Part shown: positions 58,215 through 64,000 of the stretch, piece by piece
Layout: each line of letters starts with the position of its first letter
Position numbering within the stretch: the stretch's first letter is position 1
Assembly (NCBI RefSeq): GCF_048544455.1
Contig: NC_133532.1
Location: 21,842,948 to 21,906,947 of the forward strand
DNA: 64,000 bases
Direction of reading: 5' to 3'
Source of the DNA: Silene latifolia
Taxonomy: Eukaryota > Streptophyta > Magnoliopsida > Caryophyllales > Caryophyllaceae
Notes under the pieces: generated by a model
Database searches by the model: none
Seen by the model: the letters and a program-made list of their open reading frames with translations, nothing else
Told to the model about the DNA's origin: nothing
Translations under genes and position numbers: made by a program

Positions 58215-59468
58215 TGAAGGAAAAGTAGATCTATAAACTTACATATTCATATATGTTTTAATTTAATTTGTCATAAAATTAATGATTGATCTTATGCATG
58301 CAAACATTAAAACAAAATAAGGAAGAAACATTATTCTTACATTGTATTTTCGGTTTATGGGCACAAGAGAGATCACCTTTCTCTCTTGTTCTTGTGCTTT
58401 CCTTTAATGGAAGAACTAAGATCCAAGTGTAGGATCTCTCCCAAAGCTTAATACCCAAGGCTTACTCTTAATTAAAATTAATATTATAAGAACTAGTACA
58501 ATATTAATCTTGTAGAAAAATGACCCAAAAATATTATAAAACACTTAATATTTTCGGTTTGAGAGGAGGAAGAAGGAAGTTTTTATTTCTCTTTCTAAAA
58601 CTCAAAGTTTAGATGAATAATGAATGAATGAATAAAACACAAAACATTTTGTGTATATTAGGTAAAGTAAGAGGAAAAACCAAGTGGTTTTTCCTCTCAC
58701 AAAACCGGGTGGAAGGGGGGTATGGGAGGGAGCCAATGCATGCACTTGTTTATCTTCACAAGATAAACTAGGGTTGCATGGCTACTAAAGCAAACAATCA
58801 TTATGTTTACCACTAATTTAAACAAACACAATATTTGCTTAAACCACCCCTTAATTTCGGTACATTTGATAATATGGATTCCATATTATTTTTGTCAATT
58901 TGTCAATATGTCACATGTTACATAAATTTGTTATGTATTTTTAACATATTAAAAATCAACGTATTAATAAAAATACGTCATATACAAAAATCGACTTAGT
59001 AATTCATAATTACTTGTACCAAAATAATTTATCAATTTATAAATCGCATTTATAATAATTCATTCAAATTTAATTGTTTCTTTAAACATTAATTTCATCT
59101 GAGTAATGATACAATTCGATTACTCGGATCAGTATCTCATTTTAATCAATTTCAATGTGATACGTAAATTTTACTTCAAAAACGTCCGTCAATTTTCAAG
59201 TAATTTAATTAACTCGTAACATTATACGATTAATTAAATGATCAATTAAGAGTGTTGCCCTATAGGTATGACCTAGGGGATCAACTGATCACCACCGTCG
59301 CACGACAGTAATGTCAAACTCTAGTCAGCCAATCATTAACGATATATGTTGACCAGTTGACAGTTAAAATTACTTCCCAATTGTATTCTTTATAATGAGA
59401 TTTAAACATGTGATCATTATGATCAACAGTCGTGATCGCATTATTGTCGGAGGACACATATTCCAACA
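58215..59468 (-). repeat. 5' LTR of the gag-only Copia
   Basis: It matches 50735-51988 over its whole length. Several differences are small replacements at CAG/CCGG-like spots (for example near 59125 and 59180). Confidence 0.9.
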
Positions 59469-60106
59469 AACCGTTCCCACCTAAGCCCCGCTCATCTCAT
59501 CCGAGCGATAAACCCAAGTTCCTAAATGTGCACATCCCTTCTTTGGCGGGTTCCACAGAAGGCGAATCAAGGGCGTGAAGCCACTCCCGCAAGTGACTCC
59601 ACTCAGTCGAGGACGCACCTCGCAAACCACAAATAATTATACAACAACCGCATACAACTAACAATCACCAATTCCAAATCCGATAAGATATAAACCAACA
59701 ACAACGATTAAACATCAACAAAGCCATGTAATTAATACTGAGTAGGGAAACCCTACCTGGAATAGCAATCACACAACCGTCACACCAGCTAATCAATACC
59801 GTTCTTCTACGAATCCTCCTCCTATAACACACATTCAAATAATTACTACCTAATCATCATAATACACCCAATTCTCCCAATTCTACCCAATTAGGGTTTA
59901 AACAAACTTATCAAAACGTTATAAAAATTATACAAGAAGCTTACCCTCGACACAACGATCACAACGGCGTAAAGAACGAGACAATCCGACGATCCTAGCC
60001 TTGGGATTTGTTAACAATGCGATGGATGCGAATTACGTAACTCTTATTCTTTTCTTTGAAAGGTTTTAGAAGGTTAAAAAGTGATTAAGCAAAGTGACGG
60101 AAGCCC

Positions 60107-60113
60107 TTTTATA
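60107..60113 (-). promoter_or_regulatory. TATA box of the Gypsy solo LTR
   Basis: On the minus strand TATAAAAGGG lies 51 bp downstream of the nearest palindrome. Position and wording fit the LTR core promoter. Confidence 0.55.
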
Positions 60114-60164
60114 TTAATCTCGCATTATTAACAAAACCCGGCTAAACAACCCGTAAGACACACT

Positions 60165-60310
60165 TACTCGATCGAGTAGGTGACTTACTCGATCGAGTGC
60201 CCCTTACTCGATCGAGTGTCACACTTACACGATCGAGTACCCATCAGGTTAGCTACTGTTTTGCGTAAAAAGATACTTACTCGACTGAGTAAGTCCTACT
60301 CGATAGAGTA
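60165..60310. promoter_or_regulatory. Second array of ACTCGATCGAGT palindromes
   Basis: Six units at 60165, 60186, 60205, 60226, 60278 and 60297 read TACTCGATCGAGT(A/G) or one- to two-base variants. The array lies in U3, directly upstream of the TATA box, as in the LTR at 37022-38438. Confidence 0.6.
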
Positions 60311-60345
60311 CCCATAGATATAGAAAACCGTAGTATTACAATATC

Positions 60346-60731
60346 ACCATAATCGACTGATGACATAGCACCTGCAAGTAAACGGTATGCCGTCCGCACT
60401 GAGTAAAGACCGTCACGCTCCGCCTCCCAGTACCACAAGTCCCGTGGCCTATTTTCGCCAAGCCGGATGTTTCCAATTCGCACCCTTTCGAAAGGAAGGA
60501 AGGTCACTGCCAAAATATTATGATTCCAGCCCCTCCCATCTTCACTCAAAAGATCCGACACTCTCATATCCTCCTGCCCATGATGACACGCTAAAAGGAC
60601 TCGCCCCGATTGTGTGCCCGAGATCCAGGCATCCCTCCAAACACTCGTGTCGAGCCCATCACCAATGCGACGCCTCAACCTTTATTCCAGCACCTTCCTC
60701 GCCTCGACAATACCTCGCCAAGTATAGCTAG
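60346..60731 (-). pseudogene. LINE RT-zinc domain junction piece
   Basis: RRRIGDGLDTSVWRDAWISG and YSVRTAYRLL are typical of the segment between RT thumb and zf-RVT of plant L1 elements. It stops at the ATATC insertion point. Confidence 0.75.
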
Positions 60732-60960
60732 GATTATGCCCCAAATTTGTCGATAGAAAAGTGTTATTCGGGTAATATTTCGCTCACATCATTTATGCCC
60801 ATAAACTCTCCGGATCCTTCACAAACCTCCATGTTTGTTTCCCCAGTAAAGCAAGGTTAAAGAGCTTGAAATCGTGAAACCCCATTCCTCCTACACACTT
60901 CGGCTGACACTTCTTCCTCCAAGCAACCCAAGAAATACCTTTCTTTCCCTCTTCATGATT

Positions 60961-62205
60961 CTACCAGAAACGAGACACAATTGATCTAAGCTCGTCGCAA
61001 AAGTTCGCCGGAATTTTAAACACACTCATCACATAGGTAGAGGGTGAATTGGCTACCGCCTTTATAAGGACCTCCTTACTCGCTCTAGACAACATTTTCC
61101 CGCGCCAACCATTCAGTCTTTTGCTAAGCTTTTCACGAATCATATCTGTTAGCCCCTTCTTCGATCTACCCACCACAATAGGTAGCCCTAGGTACCTCAA
61201 TTACTCATCAACCTCGACAATGCCCAATCTAGTCGCCAAGTTACTCCTCTTGTTTCGTGGTACTCCCTTGCTAAAAGAGATAGTGGTCTTGTCTAAGTTT
61301 ACCAGCTGACTCGACGCATTTTTATATCGCCTTAGAATATTGTTAATCACATCAGCCTCACCCTCCATAGCTCTAGCGAAAAAAATATTGTCATCAGCAA
61401 ACAAAAGATGAGAGACAAAAGGTGCACCAACCGAAACCCACACTCCATGTAGAACACCCTCCTCCACCGCCCGTCGCATGACATTAGATAAATATTCCCC
61501 ATAGAGAATGAATAAGTAAGGTGATAATGGGTCTCCTTGTCGCAAACCCCTTGACGGCCTAAATTCCCGTGATGGAGTCCCATTAATTAAGACCGAGAAT
61601 GACACCATTGTAACACACTCCATCACTCTATCAATCCAAGCTCGGTCGAAACCCATCGTGTCCATTACCTGCTCCAAAAACGTCCATTCGACTATGTCAT
61701 AGGCCTTGGCCATATCAAGTTTGATGGCCATATGTCCCTCGGAGGATTTCGAATTTTTCATGTAATGAAAAATTTCGAAAGCAATTAAAACATTATCAAA
61801 AATGATTCTACCCGGTGTAAAGGCACTCTGATTCACGAACACAATCTCACCCAGAAAAAGTTTCAGCCTATTATCAAGCACTTTGGACACCAACTTGTAG
61901 GCCACATTAGAAAGACCGCTCGGTCGGAAATCTCGAATTTTATCTGGTGCTTTGTTTTTAGGAATTAGGACAATATTTGTCTTGTTGATGTCTCGTGGTG
62001 ATCTCTCTCCTCGCAAGATAGCAAGGACTGCAGCCACTACTTCCGACCCAACAATGTCCCAATAAGATTGATAAAATAGCCCGTTCATTCCATCCGGTCC
62101 CGGAGCTTTCAAAGGATGCATTTGGTTTAATGCCTCGACAATCTCCTCCTCCCCATAATCTCGCCATAAAACCGTGTTCATGTCAGCCGAAACTCGATCC
62201 CTCAA
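60961..62205 (-). CDS. LINE reverse transcriptase
   Basis: The longest frame (61201-62205) holds the L1 RT: KAPGPDGMNGLFYQ, NIVLIPK, LSNVAYKLVSKVL, QSAFTPGRIIFDNVL, KLDMAKAYDIVEW, RGLRQGDPLSPYLF and the catalytic FADD of HLLFADDNIFF. After an in-frame stop at 61201 the frame continues (RYLGLPIVVGRSKKG, ISRASKEVLIKAVA-type wording) to a second stop at 60961. The RPSGLSN stretch differs slightly from the usual RPISLCN. RT copies LINE RNA at nicked target DNA. With two internal stops it is inactive. Confidence 0.85.
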
Positions 62206-62496
62206 CCCGTGTTAAACGTCATCAAAATCAGTCGGGTTTGATGATGCGAATAAACCTTGGAAGTAGTCATTAGCCACGCCTGAAATAGCTTCCTCATTTG
62301 AGTGTACAATCCCATTATCATCAACAAGGTTAGCAATACAATTCTTCCTTTTCCGATCACCAGCTCGTGAATGAAAGAAAGAAGTATTTCTGTCACCATC
62401 TTTAAGCCACAGTGCCCTAGACCGTTGTCGCCAGTACTGCTCCTCTTTTTTCCTCAAACTCGCCAGTTTCGCAACCAACTTCTTTCTCTTCTTCAC
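62206..62496 (-). pseudogene. LINE linker between endonuclease and RT
   Basis: EEQYWRQRSRALWLKDGDRNTSFFHSRAGDRKRKN is the standard plant L1 linker preceding RT. It ends at a stop near 62212 and is out of frame with RT. Confidence 0.75.
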
Positions 62497-62589
62497 ATTT
62501 TACTCACTACGGTCCCCCTCATTTAGCTGTGCTAACCTCCTCATCTTTCGCTCCATATCTTTGCCAATTTTATTGATATTAGTCTTCTT

Positions 62590-63431
62590 TCATGCCCTAA
62601 GCTCACTCGCACAAGCCTGCAACATAGCCACCAAGTCGCCTCTTCCTCTATTGAAACCCCGCTCAACAACTTCCCCACGACCCTCATCCTCGGTCCAAAT
62701 CTGCTCAAAACGAATTTGACGACGCTTAACTCCCTCTAACTCCCTTATATTAAGGACAAGCTTTAGTGGAGAATGGTCTGACCACGCGCGATCAAGGTAG
62801 AACAATTTGGCAAAAGGAAACAAGTCTAACCAAGGCCCCGCACACATGGCTCTATCAATCATACTCTGTCTGTTAGCGTCCCTGGATTGCCCATTATCAA
62901 AAGAAAAGTTATATCCTTCCCAAGAGACATCCCGAAGCCCACACTCATCAACCGCTGCTTTGAAATTGTTCATATGCCATTGAGGTCGACTCCCCACTTT
63001 CATCTCAGTGGAAAACAAAATTTCATTAAAATCTCCAATACACACCCATGGCAAAGAAGATTGCCTCTTAAGAACTCGTAACAGCTCCCAAGACAAGTGC
63101 CGATCAGATACAACAGGCCAACCATAAAAACCGGTTAGTCTCCTCTCCCCCCTTTGATAGTGAAATCCGTATGATGGACCGAAGCCGACATGAAAACGCA
63201 ATCCATCTCCTTCCTCGACAGAAAAGCTAAACTTCTCAACCTCCCTACACTATCCACTTCCATCCCATAATAGCCATCCAACTTCTCCCTCACCCTTCTC
63301 ATTTCACGACCACTAAGTTTCGTTTCACATAAAAATAAAATGGTCAGGGCATCCCTCCGTACAAGATCACGGAGCGCAGAAACCGTGTCGGGGTTGCCCA
63401 AGCCTCGACAGTTAAGACTTAAGATATTCAT
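62590..63431 (-). CDS. LINE AP-type endonuclease, start of ORF2
   Basis: ORF2 begins at the ATG at 63431 (MNILSLNCRGLG). Catalytic landmarks of the exonuclease-endonuclease-phosphatase fold are visible: N of LNCRG, E of LCETK, GDFNE and the terminal SDHSPL. A frameshift near 63140-63200 splits the domain (63135-63431 and 62590-63201). The enzyme nicks genomic DNA to start target-primed reverse transcription. Confidence 0.85.
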
Positions 63432-63720
63432 TGGGCTCGACAGGGTTGATCACCATCAACCTCCGCCTCAGATATTAAGACGCCCCCGTCTAGTATCAAC
63501 TTCAACCTCTTTAGCCCCTCCCCATCATCATTATCCTCCCTCCGACGCTTTCCAGTGCTCCCCTCCAAACTGCCCGACGTCAGCTCTGGTGCGCTCCTCC
63601 CAGCCAGTTCCTCCATCGTCATTCTCCTCCAATTCTTCCCTTTATAAGCAGCCCCCTCCCTTTCCCTGCCCTCATCCAAACACTCCTCCAGTCCAGCAGA
63701 CCCCCCCCTCTTCCTCTATA
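63428..63720 (-). pseudogene. C-terminal end of LINE ORF1
   Basis: The acidic/basic tail GKRRREDNDDGEGLKRLKL ends at a TGA that overlaps the ORF2 ATG as ATGA (63428-63431). No zinc knuckle is in the visible part. The frame upstream is lost at a G8 run (C8 on the + strand near 63701-63708). Confidence 0.55.
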
Positions 63721-64000
63721 TCCATCCCGCACCCTCCTCCTATTTCTATAGAAAAATCCATCAACTGACTATCCCTTCCGCTTTCTGGAACACTCACTTC
63801 CCCTCCTTTCTCCCTCCCCCTCCCGTCACCATACTTCTGCCCAACAACCCCACCATGTTCCTTCTGTCCTTCTCCCCCACCCTTCCTCTTCCCTCCCCAT
63901 CTTTTCCAACCACCTTCCCGCTACTGTCTTTATGAAGCCCTGTCAAGTTGTCCGCACAAGCTTTCTTATTACATAAATTAAGAGCAATAGCCTGTAGTTT
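63721..64000 (-). other. Probable further ORF1 region of the LINE, cut by the window edge
   Basis: C-rich DNA on the + strand (G-rich, proline/glycine-coding on the minus) continues the ORF1 region with broken frames. A + strand frame at 63340-63768 is the antisense shadow of this low-complexity DNA. Confidence 0.35.

Larger units (their letters stand above)
50735..59468 (-). mobile_element. Non-autonomous gag-only Copia element (TR-GAG type)
   Basis: Two 1254-bp LTRs (50735-51988 and 58215-59468) differ by about a dozen bases by eye, so the insertion is recent. AACCG flanks both sides (50730-50734 and 59469-59473). On the minus strand the LTR begins TGTTGGAATATGTGTCC, a polypurine tract GGACAAGTGGGAGAT precedes the 3' LTR, and a slightly altered primer site (CGGTATCATGAGCC) follows the 5' LTR. 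Only gag (55050-55945) is recognisable; no protease, integrase, RT or RNase H motif is seen in the 3 kb after it. It must rely on enzymes from another element. Confidence 0.85.
50212..60340 (-). mobile_element. Gypsy solo LTR (about 1.39 kb) split by a Copia insertion
   Basis: On the minus strand it starts TGTAATACTACGG (60340) and ends ..GGGGTGTTACA (50212). ATATC flanks both sides (50207-50211 and 60341-60345). The middle is interrupted at 50735-59468 by a Copia element. Near its start are six ACTCGATCGAGT-type palindromes (60165-60310) and a TATA box (60107-60113). It inserted in the LINE between its RT thumb and zinc-binding domain. Confidence 0.85.
45918..64000 (-). mobile_element. L1-type LINE with RNase H, interrupted by nested insertions
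   Basis: Read on the minus strand, ORF1 end, endonuclease, RT, zf-RVT, RNase H and a poly(A) tail (45918-45926) follow in order. The element runs off the right edge of the window. Removing the two primary insertions (46349-49593 and 50212-60340, each with one target copy) leaves about 4.7 kb of LINE, and protein similarity resumes across both junctions in order. Frame errors are frequent, so it is old and inactive. Confidence 0.85.

Noticed and set aside
60387..63768. Plus-strand frames of 86-142 codons opposite the LINE
   Set aside because: They are antisense shadows of the LINE RT, endonuclease and ORF1 coding strand.

Overview
This is a stretch of flowering-plant nuclear DNA. The evidence is a plant-type cytosolic HSP70 gene with the intron position usual in plants, Ty1/Copia and Ty3/Gypsy LTR retrotransposons, an L1-type LINE with a C-terminal RNase H domain, and Stowaway-like and hAT-like MITEs. 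The repeat families recall Caryophyllales, but I cannot prove the order from sequence alone. Only one host gene is visible. Almost everything else is transposable-element DNA, and most boundaries below rest on terminal motifs plus matching target-site duplications (TSDs).

Layout. 1-545: 3' end of an LTR element. 546-2841: short MITE, degenerate TCGGGT repeat, AT-rich DNA and a GAAGAT microsatellite. 2842-19512: a Copia element in the order LTR-internal-LTR-internal-LTR, bounded by one GAAGA TSD. 21025-26393: a second Copia family on the minus strand, with non-canonical TA...TA LTR ends and TSD GAGCA. 27234-33455: an HSP70 gene on the minus strand with two coding exons and a 4.3-kb intron. The intron holds a TCGGGT repeat, a 916-bp hAT MITE (8-bp TSD), a Copia 3' fragment and a Stowaway MITE. 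35656-38438: internally deleted Gypsy-type element. 39147-40386: 5'-truncated LINE. 40387-41000: Gypsy LTR fragment. 41000-45917: AT-rich DNA with MITEs and inverted repeats. 45918 to the right edge: one minus-strand LINE broken by nested insertions. These are an Ogre-like solo LTR (46349-49593, TSD CCTAC) and a Gypsy solo LTR (50212-60340, TSD ATATC), the latter itself split by a gag-only Copia element (50735-59468, TSD AACCG).

How the parts relate. The gag-only Copia shares LTR (U3) sequence, primer-binding site, polypurine tract and a homologous Gag with the autonomous-type tandem Copia at the other end of the window, so the two look like a dependent and a donor of one lineage. The two Gypsy-type LTRs at 37022-38438 and 50212-60340 otherwise look unrelated, yet both carry an array of the palindrome ACTCGATCGAGT ending 51-55 bp upstream of their TATA box. 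I regard this shared promoter architecture as the most interesting candidate for something undescribed.

Many frame breaks in the tandem Copia fall at CAG/CTG sites and differ between the two copies. They may be assembly or basecalling errors at methylated cytosines rather than true mutations. All comparisons were made by eye; no alignment or database search was run.
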